A DNA stretch of 64,000 nucleotides from Sphingobacteriia bacterium (GTDB taxonomy: Bacteria; Bacteroidota; Bacteroidia; Chitinophagales; Chitinophagaceae): NCBI GenBank assembly GCA_017304675.1, contig JAFKLS010000019.1, positions 248,001-312,000 on the forward strand, read 5' to 3'. A program made the translations under genes and the position numbers. How positions within the stretch are numbered: the first letter of the stretch is position 1; every line of letters begins with the position of its first letter. This document shows, in pieces, positions 36,061 to 45,050 of this stretch. A model generated the notes under the pieces. It saw only the letters and a program-made list of their open reading frames with translations, made no database searches and was not told the DNA's origin.

Positions 36061-37719
36061 ATGTTACCTAAAATTAACCCTACCAATACACAGGCCTGGA
36101 TATTGTTAAAGAAACATTTTGAAGAAGAAATGAGCAGAAAACACATGAAAGATATGTTTGCTGCCGATGAAAAAAGATTTGAGAAATTTTCTCTTTCGTT
36201 TAACGATATTTTATTCGACTATTCTAAAAATATCATTAACCAGAAAACACTGCAACTTTTAAATCAGTTGGCAGAAGAATGCGGGCTTAAAGAAGCCATT
36301 CACTCAATGTTTGCAGGTATAAAAATCAATGAAACAGAGAACAGGTCTGTATTGCATGTAGCTTTAAGAAATTTTTCCGATTCAGCTATTCTTGTCGATG
36401 GAAAAGATGCGATGCCTTTAGTGAAGAAAGTTTTGAAACACATGAAATCTTTCTGCGAACAAATTCATTCCGGCAACTGGAAGGGTTATACCGGAAAGCC
36501 TATTAAATATATTGTAAACATAGGTATTGGTGGCAGCGACCTGGGGCCTGTAATGGTTACAGAAGCCCTGAAACCTTATTGGGTAGCGGGCATTCAATCT
36601 TTTTTTGTAAGCAATGTAGATGGTACTCATATTGCAGAAACTTTAAAAAAGGTAGATGCGGAAGAAACACTTTTCTTAATTGCCTCCAAAACATTTACCA
36701 CACAAGAAACCATGACCAATGCGCATACCGCAAGAAAATGGTTTTTAGAATACGCAAAAGAAGAACAGCATATAGCAAAACATTTTGTAGCCTTAAGCAC
36801 AAATGAAAAGGAAGTGGTAAGCTTTGGTATTGATAAAGCCAATATGTTTGAATTTTGGGATTGGGTTGGCGGAAGATATAGTTTGTGGAGCGCTATTGGA
36901 TTGTCTATTGCTCTTACAATCGGCTTCAGCAATTTTAAAAAACTATTGAAAGGTGCATTTGCAGTTGATGAACATTTTAAAACAGAGAAATTTGAGAAAA
37001 ATATTCCAGTTTTAATGGCATTAATAGGCATATGGTATACCAATTTTTTTGGTGCACAAAGTGAAGCAATATTGCCTTACGATCAATACTTACACAGGTT
37101 TGCGGCTTATTTTCAACAAGGGAATATGGAAAGCAATGGTAAGAGTGTTGACAGAAATGGTAATCTCGTTAGTTATAAAACAGGTCCGGTTATTTGGGGA
37201 GAACCGGGAACAAATGGGCAACATGCTTTTTATCAATTGATACATCAGGGAACTTTATTAATTCCCTGCGATTTTATTGCACCGGCTATTAGTCATAATC
37301 CTATTGGTGATCATCATGTAAAACTGTTATCAAACTTTTTTGCACAAACCGAAGCATTGATGAATGGCAAAACCGATAAAGTTGTAAAAGAAGAATTTAT
37401 TAAAACCGGCAAGAAAGAAGAAGAGTTTAAAAAATTAATCCCATTCAAGGTATTTGAAGGGAATAAGCCAACCAATTCTTTTCTTGTTAAACAAATCACG
37501 CCAGAAACTTTAGGGAGTTTAATTGCGCTATATGAACATAAAATCTTTGTTCAGGGTGCTATCTGGAACATTTTCAGTTTCGATCAATGGGGGGTTGAAT
37601 TAGGCAAACAACTTGCTACCAATATTTTACCCGAATTGCAAAGTCCTGACAAAATAACTACCCACGATTCTTCTACGAACGGGCTGATTAATGCTTTTAA
37701 ACAAATGCAAAATGCTTGA
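36061..37719 (+). CDS. pgi: Glucose-6-phosphate isomerase
   Basis: Glycolytic interconversion of glucose-6-P and fructose-6-[37 protein letters not shown], and [18 protein letters not shown] (with the catalytic Glu and His region) are textbook signatures, and the C-terminal [13 protein letters not shown] holds the conserved lysine. The 552 residues match the long bacterial/eukaryotic form. It overlaps the GNAT gene start by eight bases. Confidence 0.96.
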   Translation: MLPKINPTNTQAWILLKKHFEEEMSRKHMKDMFAADEKRFEKFSLSFNDILFDYSKNIINQKTLQLLNQLAEECGLKEAIHSMFAGIKINETENRSVLHVALRNFSDSAILVDGKDAMPLVKKVLKHMKSFCEQIHSGNWKGYTGKPIKYIVNIGIGGSDLGPVMVTEALKPYWVAGIQSFFVSNVDGTHIAETLKKVDAEETLFLIASKTFTTQETMTNAHTARKWFLEYAKEEQHIAKHFVALSTNEKEVVSFGIDKANMFEFWDWVGGRYSLWSAIGLSIALTIGFSNFKKLLKGAFAVDEHFKTEKFEKNIPVLMALIGIWYTNFFGAQSEAILPYDQYLHRFAAYFQQGNMESNGKSVDRNGNLVSYKTGPVIWGEPGTNGQHAFYQLIHQGTLLIPCDFIAPAISHNPIGDHHVKLLSNFFAQTEALMNGKTDKVVKEEFIKTGKKEEEFKKLIPFKVFEGNKPTNSFLVKQITPETLGSLIALYEHKIFVQGAIWNIFSFDQWGVELGKQLATNILPELQSPDKITTHDSSTNGLINAFKQMQNA

Positions 37720-38206
37720 TAAAATCATCATACGGAACATCCAAGAAAAAGACAATCCTTATATCGCCAAAATCATTCGTACTGCTTTAGAAGAATTTGG
37801 AGCCAATAAGCCCGGCACGGTTTATTTTGATGATACAACAGATCATTTATACGAGCTATTCCATTCAAACCCTAAAAGCCATTATTTTATTGCTGAATTA
37901 AATGGTGAAATCGTAGGTGGGGGCGGTATATTTCCTACCCTTAATTTGCCGGAAGACACTTGTGAACTGGTGAAAATGTATTTAACCAAAGCCACCCGTG
38001 GTATGGGATTGGGGAAAAAACTAATTGAAAAGTGCTTATTTAAAGCTAAAGAAAACGGATACCGAAAAGTGTACCTTGAAACAATGCCTGAATTAAAGCA
38101 AGCAGTAACGGTATATGAAAAATTAGGTTTCCAGTACCTGCCATGTGCTATGGGTAACAGCGGGCATGACGGATGCGATTTGTGGATGCTAAAAGACCTG
38201 AATTAA
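37712..38206 (+). CDS. GNAT family N-acetyltransferase
   Basis: Acetyl-CoA-dependent acetyltransferase of unknown substrate. [18 protein letters not shown] is the first strand and helix, [20 protein letters not shown] holds the acetyl-CoA pyrophosphate loop (RGMGLGKKL), and [20 protein letters not shown] plus LGFQYL is motif B. The ATG at 37712 overlaps pgi by eight bases; an ATG at 37691 would add seven residues with no clear family fit. Its stop overlaps the stop of the convergent outer-membrane gene by four bases. Confidence 0.85.
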   Translation: MLDKIIIRNIQEKDNPYIAKIIRTALEEFGANKPGTVYFDDTTDHLYELFHSNPKSHYFIAELNGEIVGGGGIFPTLNLPEDTCELVKMYLTKATRGMGLGKKLIEKCLFKAKENGYRKVYLETMPELKQAVTVYEKLGFQYLPCAMGNSGHDGCDLWMLKDLN

Positions 38207-39081
38207 TATTTGTAAACACGCCTGTAGCCACCGTACGGAGTACTTGCTCCACTATTGTTAATACGGAAAGAAACGGTTATTTGAAAGCTGTAATAAACAT
38301 CATTATGCTTAGGATCGCCTCTCGAACGGAGAATATTGTAGCCCGGATCTTCCGAATAGTTGGCCCTATAACTTAATTCAGCCGCTTTATTTTGCCCGTT
38401 TTGCCTGAATATTGCGGGATCCACATATCTAGAGCTGCTTACATCGTCTAAATAATCCGTAAAAAGATAACGGGTACACATTTCTAAACCTATGGCAAGA
38501 TTATCGGAAGGCTCATACCGAATACCTATTCCAATTGGTATATTGATCTGTGTTCTTTTATATATTGAAGGAATACCTCCCAGCCTGGATTTAACGGAAT
38601 CCGGCAAGTATTGACCTTCCGTACCAATATCGTGTAAATAAATTTTATTCCCCGAACTATCTATGGTAGTTGGGTTAAAATGAAAAACACCGAAACCTGT
38701 AAAAAAATAAGGCACAATGGCATAAATATCCCTGTTCACAAAATCGTATTCCAGCTTGGGCGATATTTCCCAAACACTGGACTTAAAATTCAGGTTTCTT
38801 GCTCTTATATCTGGCCTGTTAGAATATTTATCATCACCACTTACTCCAAGTAATGTAAAATCTAACCTTGCCCTTAATTTGGTACTCAGGTCGTATTTAG
38901 CGCCAATACTAAATGCCAGGTGGCTTTGCTGAAGGGACAAGAAATTGGTATTCTGCATCAAATCGCCAAAATATTTGGAATACCCCAAACCTGTGCTTAT
39001 AGCCAATGGAGCATCCTGCCCGAACAGGGTTTTTCCCCCGGTACCAATCAGTACGAACGTTAAAACAAGAAGTTTACGCAT
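38203..39081 (-). CDS. Outer-membrane beta-barrel protein (DUF6089/PorG-like)
   Basis: A signal peptide (RKLLVLTFVLIGTGGKTLFG) precedes a chain of amphipathic strands: LAISTGLGYSKYFGDLM, LAFSIGAKYDLSTKLRARLD, AIVPYFFTGFGVFHFNP, IGIGIRYEPSDNLAIGLEM, and a final SFQITVSFRI ending shortly before the C-terminus. The GxGYSxYFGDL start resembles the DUF6089 family, which includes the type IX secretion protein PorG, but membership is not certain. The ATG at 39081 opens the signal; an ATG two codons up is equally possible. Confidence 0.7.
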   Translation of the reverse strand: MRKLLVLTFVLIGTGGKTLFGQDAPLAISTGLGYSKYFGDLMQNTNFLSLQQSHLAFSIGAKYDLSTKLRARLDFTLLGVSGDDKYSNRPDIRARNLNFKSSVWEISPKLEYDFVNRDIYAIVPYFFTGFGVFHFNPTTIDSSGNKIYLHDIGTEGQYLPDSVKSRLGGIPSIYKRTQINIPIGIGIRYEPSDNLAIGLEMCTRYLFTDYLDDVSSSRYVDPAIFRQNGQNKAAELSYRANYSEDPGYNILRSRGDPKHNDVYYSFQITVSFRINNSGASTPYGGYRRVYKY

Positions 39082-39529
39082 GCACATAGTATCTGCAAAA
39101 TATTAAAATTAATGAAACCAACAAAAACAGGAATGCAAATAAGACCGTAAAAAAATGAAATTTGTTGCTTTAATGGGGATGAATTGTTGTGAATACAGAT
39201 TTCATCATCAAAAATTAATGTTAAGTTCAAGTATTTTTACCACCCTCCTTTTCATGCTCATAAATAGAATATCTACCTGTTTTCTTTTTCTGTTTACAGC
39301 ACTAAAGGTACAAACCCTGCAAAATAATAATTACCGGTTCAAAATTTTGCAAGAGCCATTAACAACCACAAAACCATGCAGGTATTGGATATAAGAATTT
39401 TTTACGGAATACCAATCTAAGCCTATATAAGCAAGGTAAATTTGTTTGGGGAAAACAAGGCATCGTTACTGCCGAAGAAATCTTAAACGCATCATAGCAT
39501 TCTGCCCCGCAATGTTTTTACTGCTATGG
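39082..39529. other. Intergenic region with a decayed-looking coding scrap
   Basis: No intact gene is credible. A 79-codon plus-strand frame (39155-39394) has hydrophobic but low-quality sequence and no family resemblance. Near 39363-39497 there is a coding-like C-terminal fragment listed separately. The part close to 39082 should hold the promoter of the outer-membrane gene. Confidence 0.5.
39363..39497 (+). pseudogene. Possible C-terminal gene remnant
   Basis: The frame between TAA at 39360 and TAG at 39495 has 44 codons and no start codon, but its end reads like protein: YKNFLRNTNLSLYKQGKFVW then GKQGIVTAEEILNAS. The composition (balanced polar/aromatic, helix-like end TAEEIL) is unlike the surrounding non-coding DNA. 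I do not recognise the family. It may be the tail of a deleted gene; chance cannot be excluded. Confidence 0.3.
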
Positions 39530-39991
39530 TTAGTTTAATGCTGCCAGCATTTCATTTTTACTATTAAAAATGCCCACCCCATTATAATTTACTTCCCAGG
39601 TAACAGGCATAATCTTTTTAAGCATATTGCTAACACCGCATATTTTTTCCTGTGAAAGCTGTATAATTTCGAATGCTGCATCCTTATCTTCTTCTTTTCC
39701 TTTTAATTCATATACCAAATGAACCGAAGTGTAGGTAATTGGAGGCAGCTTACTTATTTCGCCGCTTACTTTAACGGTAAAATCATTCAGCTCCCGGCCC
39801 TGCTTTCTTAATAATGCTACCACATCCATTCCGGTGCAGCCAGATAGAGCGGTTAATACAAGAGGTTTAGGGATGGTTCCGTTATCTTCTCCTCCTACTC
39901 TTTCCGGGGCATCCATAACAATTGTGTGCCCGTTCACTAAAGCGTTGAATTGCATTTTCCCCATCCATTGTGTTTCTACTTCGTGTATCAT
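39530..39991 (-). CDS. OsmC/Ohr family protein
   Basis: Peroxiredoxin-like thiol protein of the OsmC superfamily, which reduces organic peroxides. The two reactive cysteines are present: one in ALSGCTGMDVVALLRKQ and one in LSQEKICGVSNMLKKI. The N-terminal KMQFNALVNGHTIVMDAP matches the family beta sheet. At 153 residues it has normal size. The subgroup (OsmC, Ohr or YhfA-like) cannot be fixed by eye; YhfA-like is my preference. Confidence 0.88.
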   Translation of the reverse strand: MIHEVETQWMGKMQFNALVNGHTIVMDAPERVGGEDNGTIPKPLVLTALSGCTGMDVVALLRKQGRELNDFTVKVSGEISKLPPITYTSVHLVYELKGKEEDKDAAFEIIQLSQEKICGVSNMLKKIMPVTWEVNYNGVGIFNSKNEMLAALN

Positions 39992-40117
39992 ACAGTAATT
40001 CTTTAGATGATTATTTTGAATCCAAAATTATTGGAGCATGCATGTTCAAAATGTAACGAAAGTCACTTTTGCAAATTTTACGATTACCAATTATCATCAG
40101 ATATTGCCTGGCCTCAA

Positions 40118-40155
40118 ATACAAAAGAGCAATCAGAAATGATTGCTCTTTTGTAT
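40118..40155 (-). terminator. Intrinsic terminator after uxuA
   Basis: A 17-bp perfect stem, ATACAAAAGAGCAATCA (40118-40134) with its complement at 40139-40155, closed by a four-base loop (GAAA on the plus strand). It lies 15 bases past the uxuA stop; the CTCTTTTGTATTT side supplies the T-rich end on the minus strand. Confidence 0.85.
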
Positions 40156-40170
40156 ACAGATCGAATTGTT

Positions 40171-41337
40171 TTATATGCTTTTTGCAATGCCCATTTCCAA
40201 CCCTCTTAATTCAGCCAATCCTCTCAAACGCCCAATTGCACTATAGCCTGGATACGTTTTTTTATTCAGGTCATCTAACATCTGGTGTCCATGGTCCGGC
40301 CTCATGGGAATACTTCTTTTTTCTTTACGCAATAATTCTACCACTTTCTTCATAACACCATACATATCAGTATCTCCATCTAAATGGTCTGCCTCAAAGA
40401 AATCGCCCAATGCATTTCTTTTTGTATTTCTCAGGTGCAGGAAATTAATTCTTTCTCCAAAATGTTCTACCATTTTTACAACATCATTATCGGGCCTGGC
40501 GCCTAAAGAGCCCGTGCAAAAGCATAACCCATTTGCTTTTGAATGTATGCAATCAACAATATCCTGCAAATCTTTTTGCGTACTAACAATCCTGGGCAAA
40601 CCCAAAACAGGGTAAGGCGGATCGTCCGGGTGAATTGCCATTCTTACACCTACTGCTTCTGCCACCGGAATTACTTCGCGTAAGAAAGAAAATAGATTCT
40701 GCTTTAGTATAGCAGCATCTATATGATGATAAGTTGCCAAAGCTTCTTTTACCTGTTCAACCGTAAAAGCATCGTCACTGCCGGGCAAACCTAATAAGGC
40801 ATTTCGTTTCAGCCTTTCTTTCTCTTCATTGCTCATTTGTGCAAATTTTTCAGTTGCTCTCGTAATTTCTTCTTCAGAATAATCTTTCTCAGCACCCGGC
40901 CTCTGTAAAAGAAACATATCGAACGCAACAAAAGCGGCACGGTCAAAAAACAAGGCCCTGCTTTTATCAGGCAATTCATATTCTATATCGGTACGTAACC
41001 AATCCAGAATAGGCATAAAATTATAAGTAACAACATAAACACCACAGGAAGCAACGTTTCTCAGGCTTTGTTTATAATTATCAATATATAGTTGAAACTG
41101 GCCGGATCTTTTTTTAATATCTTCATGAACGGGTAAACTTTCAATAACACTCCATTGCATACCAGTTGCTTCTATCATTTGTTTACGTTTCATGATTTCT
41201 TCAACGGTCCATACATCTCCTACAGGAATATGATGCAATGCTGTTACCACACCTGTGCAACCTGCCTGCCTGATATGCCACAGATCAACGGGGTCGTTTG
41301 GGCCATACCAGCGCATTGTTTGTTCTAAAGAATACAT
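40171..41337 (-). CDS. uxuA: Mannonate dehydratase
   Basis: Dehydrates D-mannonate to 2-keto-3-deoxygluconate in hexuronate catabolism. The N-terminus [20 protein letters not shown] is diagnostic, as are [38 protein letters not shown] and FLHLRNTKR, which contain metal ligands of the TIM barrel. [12 protein letters not shown] is the C-terminal signature. The frame opens 15 codons earlier; the ATG at 41337 gives the family start (388 residues). It sits next to the xylan genes, where it would handle glucuronate released by the GH67/GH115 enzymes, and it is separated from the GH10 gene by a terminator. Confidence 0.95.
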   Translation of the reverse strand: MYSLEQTMRWYGPNDPVDLWHIRQAGCTGVVTALHHIPVGDVWTVEEIMKRKQMIEATGMQWSVIESLPVHEDIKKRSGQFQLYIDNYKQSLRNVASCGVYVVTYNFMPILDWLRTDIEYELPDKSRALFFDRAAFVAFDMFLLQRPGAEKDYSEEEITRATEKFAQMSNEEKERLKRNALLGLPGSDDAFTVEQVKEALATYHHIDAAILKQNLFSFLREVIPVAEAVGVRMAIHPDDPPYPVLGLPRIVSTQKDLQDIVDCIHSKANGLCFCTGSLGARPDNDVVKMVEHFGERINFLHLRNTKRNALGDFFEADHLDGDTDMYGVMKKVVELLRKEKRSIPMRPDHGHQMLDDLNKKTYPGYSAIGRLRGLAELRGLEMGIAKSI

Positions 41338-41424
41338 TGTTTTTATGATTGATTGTTTATAAATTTTTCTCAATACATCCATCCATTCGCGTTAAAAATA
41401 ATAACAATAGCAGTACAATGTTGT

Positions 41425-41457
41425 AAAAATAAAAAGCAGCATATGGAAATATGCCGC
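41425..41457 (-). terminator. Intrinsic terminator after susCD-GH10
   Basis: GCAGCATAT (41436-41444) pairs with ATATGCCGC (41449-41457), including one G-T pair on the minus strand, with a four-base loop; TTTTTATTTTT follows on the minus strand. It lies 63 bases after the GH10 stop and splits this unit from uxuA. Confidence 0.85.
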
Positions 41458-41520
41458 TATACACTCTTATTTTAACAAACGAATACGCTTTTTACAAGGA
41501 ACAAGAAAAGATTCTTAGAA

Positions 41521-43173
41521 TTATTGTCCTTTTAAAGCCTGTAAAACACCGGAATAAGCCGGTTTACGTTTAAAGGTGCTATCGAATAATAAAGGATAAT
41601 CCTGCCCTTTGTTATATAACCAACTAGTATTATCATTTACACCCCAAACTGTAATGCCATAACGTTGAGCTGCCGGCACGTTTTTCATATAGGAATTAAC
41701 AATATACTTGTACATATCTGCTTGTGAGGCCAAAATAGTAGCAGGTACAGGCACCTGTGAAAAATTAGATTTATTCGCCGGATTTATCTTCACATCCAAC
41801 TCTGAAATTCTAATTTTTAATCCTGTAGCTGCCAGTTTCTGGAACATTACATCAATGCCTGCGTAAGATCCAATGATACTAGTATGTAATTGTGTTCCAA
41901 TACCATCTATTTGCGCACCTTTTCCTTTTAAATAGGTTATATAAGCAACCAATGAGTCCACTTTTGCTGAATTAGATTCTAAATTATAGTCATTAATAAA
42001 CAATAACGCATTAGGGTCTGCAGCTTTGGCATACTGAAAAGCCTTTAATGCATAATCGCGCCCCATATAATCTGACCAAAAGAAAACATTGGTAGTACCT
42101 GGTGCAACTGAAGTATTGGTGCTCACTCTTAAAGCACCGCTTCCATCGGCCATAGGTTCATTTACCACATCCCAGGCTTTTATTTTTCCTGCATATCTTC
42201 CAACGGCGGCATTAATCCATAATTTCATCACAGAATCTACTCTATTAGCTACTGCAGAGGCAGAAGCCGCAGCTGCAGCAGCATTTGCAGCAGCAACATC
42301 AACCACATTAACATCGTCAATATAATAAGTGTTGGCAACCTGGCCCATGTCAAATAAAAATGAAGTAGAGGATAGAGTTGCTGTGATTGTCCAACTTACT
42401 TGTTGCCATGCAGTTCCGATAGTTTGATCTCCTTGATATTGTGCAGCGCTTGGCCCGGTGGAAAGCCTTATAGAACCTCCGGCAGAAGCAGCTTTTACCC
42501 AATAAGAAATTGTATATTGTTTGCCAGGCGTGGTTGTAAATGTAGCGCTGGATACCTGAACCTTCCATTGGTTGCCTGTTTGTGCTGTAGGGTTAACCAC
42601 TTTCATATATCCATTACCACTATGGGCGTTAGCGGCATCGCCGGTAACAAAAGTAATGGTTGCACCATTTGTGTTGTAGATAGACCAATTTAAACTGCCT
42701 GATTCAAAACCTGCATTATTGCCGATGAGATTAGGTACAGAAGTAGAAGAGCCCCCTCCAACTATTGCATTCAGATAAGTAGCATTTTGTTGCTGATACC
42801 AAACTAAAGTATGGCCAAATACCTGCAAATTGGCATTAGCACATAGATTATAAAAATTATCAGCAGTTGCAAAATTGAAACTACCATCGTTCTGAACAAC
42901 AGATCCATATTTTAACTCATTACCAAAAGTAATTGAACTTGCTTCGCGCTGCACAGTTGAGATATAAGCACTATTCCCATTCATTGAACTATAGTCTGCA
43001 GCCAGCCCAAATGCAAAACCATTACCTGATGCAACAGATTTGATTGATCCGGAAGTATCAGAATAATTGCCCGTATTAGTAATACCATTAACAGGCTCTT
43101 TTTTACAGCCAACAGCTAAAAGCAACACAATTGAAGCTGTAGCTGCCAAAGAAGTTTTTATATTAAGATTCAT
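41521..43173 (-). CDS. GH10 endo-beta-1,4-xylanase lipoprotein with an inserted carbohydrate-binding module
   Basis: Surface-type xylanase. A lipoprotein signal ends at Cys23 (SIVLLLAVGC). GH10 begins at about 50 (GFAFGLAADYSS) and includes FGHTLVWYQ (about 119-127). A CBM4/9-like module interrupts the barrel at about 147-293 (LIGNNAGFESGSLNWSIY, QYTISYWVKAASAGG, YYIDDVNVVDV). An alanine-rich linker (294-308) leads back to the barrel, with acid/base Glu339 in WDVVNEP and nucleophile Glu458 in IRISELDVK. CBM insertion inside GH10 is a known Bacteroidota architecture. It is the third gene after susC and susD and is probably the outer-membrane enzyme that feeds them. Confidence 0.93.
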   Translation of the reverse strand: MNLNIKTSLAATASIVLLLAVGCKKEPVNGITNTGNYSDTSGSIKSVASGNGFAFGLAADYSSMNGNSAYISTVQREASSITFGNELKYGSVVQNDGSFNFATADNFYNLCANANLQVFGHTLVWYQQQNATYLNAIVGGGSSTSVPNLIGNNAGFESGSLNWSIYNTNGATITFVTGDAANAHSGNGYMKVVNPTAQTGNQWKVQVSSATFTTTPGKQYTISYWVKAASAGGSIRLSTGPSAAQYQGDQTIGTAWQQVSWTITATLSSTSFLFDMGQVANTYYIDDVNVVDVAAANAAAAAASASAVANRVDSVMKLWINAAVGRYAGKIKAWDVVNEPMADGSGALRVSTNTSVAPGTTNVFFWSDYMGRDYALKAFQYAKAADPNALLFINDYNLESNSAKVDSLVAYITYLKGKGAQIDGIGTQLHTSIIGSYAGIDVMFQKLAATGLKIRISELDVKINPANKSNFSQVPVPATILASQADMYKYIVNSYMKNVPAAQRYGITVWGVNDNTSWLYNKGQDYPLLFDSTFKRKPAYSGVLQALKGQ

Positions 43174-43214
43174 GTTATATTTTTTTATTTTTTAAGTAGC
43201 TGTGTTTATGATTA

Positions 43215-45038
43215 CTAATATCCTGGATTTTGATACGCCGGATTTTTAGTTGTTACAGCGTCTAACTGGGATTGCGGTATTGGGCGTAGTGAATGAAAAG
43301 TTTGAATATTGGGTCCAGCATCCGGATTATGTGCTTGTACCCTACTAACCAGTTTTCCTCTCATCGCAAGATCGGCCCACCGTACACTTTCGCCACACAA
43401 TTCCCTTGTGCGCTCATCAAGAATAAAATCTAATGTTATTTGTGCAGCGGTAACCTGCAAAGCTGCAGCCCGGGCTGTAACCTGAGCCGGCGTTAAAGTT
43501 GGACGATAAGCAGCTCTTGCTCTCAACACATTTATTAAGTTGGCCGCCTCTCCTGTTCCACCTCCGGCTCCTTGTAAACAGGCTTCTGCCGCTAACAAAT
43601 ACAATTCAGAGAGCTTCGCTACTTTAAAAGGCCTTCCGTCTACCACATCGTTAAAATTGCCTTTTGCACTGTCTGAGAATTTTTTCAGGTATGGATAAAC
43701 ATTTTGAGGATCATTGTTCTGCAAGGTCCAAAATTTGCTTGGTGGTACAATAGCAAAAGGCCTGTTCAATGATCTGAATGAATCTGCCTGAGCCTGTGTT
43801 TCTGCTAAAACAAAAGCAGTATCTCCATAATTGATAGGATTTCCGTTCACCCCTCCCTGCACCGTATACCACATCATTTGAAAGCTATTATGATAACGGC
43901 TATCATTGTACTTATCGGCATAACAGGTATCCCATAACCAACGAGTTGGTGCAAAGCGCCTATATGGTCTGCCCCATATTGCTTCGCGAGCTACTCCTGG
44001 AGCTTTAGCACCTGTTACTGCAGTATAGTTTGGCGCAAAAGCGATAGAAGCATTGTTACCTTTACCGGCAGTGTTAGTAGTTACAGGTGTTTCATTATCG
44101 TTTGGATCATTAGCTAATCTTTCAACAGCGTATAATATTTCAGGATTATAATCATTTCCCTGCCTGTTTACCTGTCCAAAATCTTGTTGAAGCGCCACTC
44201 CATATTTTGCCTGGTTATTAATTACCTCCATAGCCGCTGCATAGGCATTGGCAAAGTCTGTGTTTTGCTTAAGTTTCGAATAACCTCTATAGATATATAC
44301 CCGGGACAACATCATATATGCCGCCGCTTTAGACAATCGAAATGCATTTACAGGCCTTTGATCCGGCAAGTTTTGCGAAGCATATGCGAAATCCGCAATC
44401 ATGCCATTGTAATTTTTTACAAGCACTGAATCCTTCGTGCCATTGATAAGAATATTGAAACCTTGATAAGGAATGGTATTAAAAGCAAAATCTCCACTAC
44501 CAAGATCAACAGGCACCGCACCGAACTGAGATACTAATGTTAAATAACATAAGCCTCTTAAAAACCTTGCTTCTGCTATATAAGTACTTTTTGTTTGGGC
44601 ATCTATATTTACAGTGGGGGCAATGCTAACCACACCATTGGCCAGATTAATTAAAGAGAATACACTATTCCAAATATTCAATAAGGAGCCATCACTAGGT
44701 GATATAGGCGTACTACCTCCGTATAAAGCAAAAGAACGTACATATTGCCCACCTGTTGCGGCCAACACTTGATCTCCTCCTGTAAACTCATCTGTTCCCA
44801 TTACCGTAATTGCTAAAGAAGGTTCAGGCCCATATATGTATCGCATGCCGGAATAAAGTGTAGTAACAGCACTTTGCAATCCGGTTGGTGTTTGAAAATA
44901 AGCAGTTGTGAAGGTGGTATACGGATGCTCCTCTAATTTTTTGGTACACCCAGCTATATAAACAGTAAGTATAACTACTACACTAAGTACAGCTATTTTT
45001 AATTTATTATTCATATAATATGATTTAATGCTTTTCAT
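43215..45038 (-). CDS. SusD/RagB-like outer-membrane nutrient-binding lipoprotein
   Basis: Surface glycan-binding partner of the SusC-like transporter. The lipoprotein signal LKIAVLSVVVILTVYIAGC is followed by KKLEEHPYTTFTTAYFQTPT, the usual SusD N-terminus. TYIAEARFLRGLCYLTLVSQ is the TPR-like helix signature, and FILDERTRELCGESVRWADL with NPAYQNPGY is the typical C-terminus. At 607 residues it is slightly long. Start may be 45038 or the ATG at 45014, which begins nearer the signal. It starts 12 bases after the susC-like stop. Confidence 0.94.
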   Translation of the reverse strand: MKSIKSYYMNNKLKIAVLSVVVILTVYIAGCTKKLEEHPYTTFTTAYFQTPTGLQSAVTTLYSGMRYIYGPEPSLAITVMGTDEFTGGDQVLAATGGQYVRSFALYGGSTPISPSDGSLLNIWNSVFSLINLANGVVSIAPTVNIDAQTKSTYIAEARFLRGLCYLTLVSQFGAVPVDLGSGDFAFNTIPYQGFNILINGTKDSVLVKNYNGMIADFAYASQNLPDQRPVNAFRLSKAAAYMMLSRVYIYRGYSKLKQNTDFANAYAAAMEVINNQAKYGVALQQDFGQVNRQGNDYNPEILYAVERLANDPNDNETPVTTNTAGKGNNASIAFAPNYTAVTGAKAPGVAREAIWGRPYRRFAPTRWLWDTCYADKYNDSRYHNSFQMMWYTVQGGVNGNPINYGDTAFVLAETQAQADSFRSLNRPFAIVPPSKFWTLQNNDPQNVYPYLKKFSDSAKGNFNDVVDGRPFKVAKLSELYLLAAEACLQGAGGGTGEAANLINVLRARAAYRPTLTPAQVTARAAALQVTAAQITLDFILDERTRELCGESVRWADLAMRGKLVSRVQAHNPDAGPNIQTFHSLRPIPQSQLDAVTTKNPAYQNPGY

Positions 45039-45050
45039 TGATTTTTTTAA

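Noticed and set aside
39155..39394. 79-codon plus-strand frame
   Set aside because: Low-complexity hydrophobic translation, no family resemblance and no promoter; I treat the region as non-coding.
42089..42325. Ala-rich plus-strand frame across the GH10 linker
   Set aside because: Opposite-strand shadow of the alanine-rich linker in the xylanase gene.
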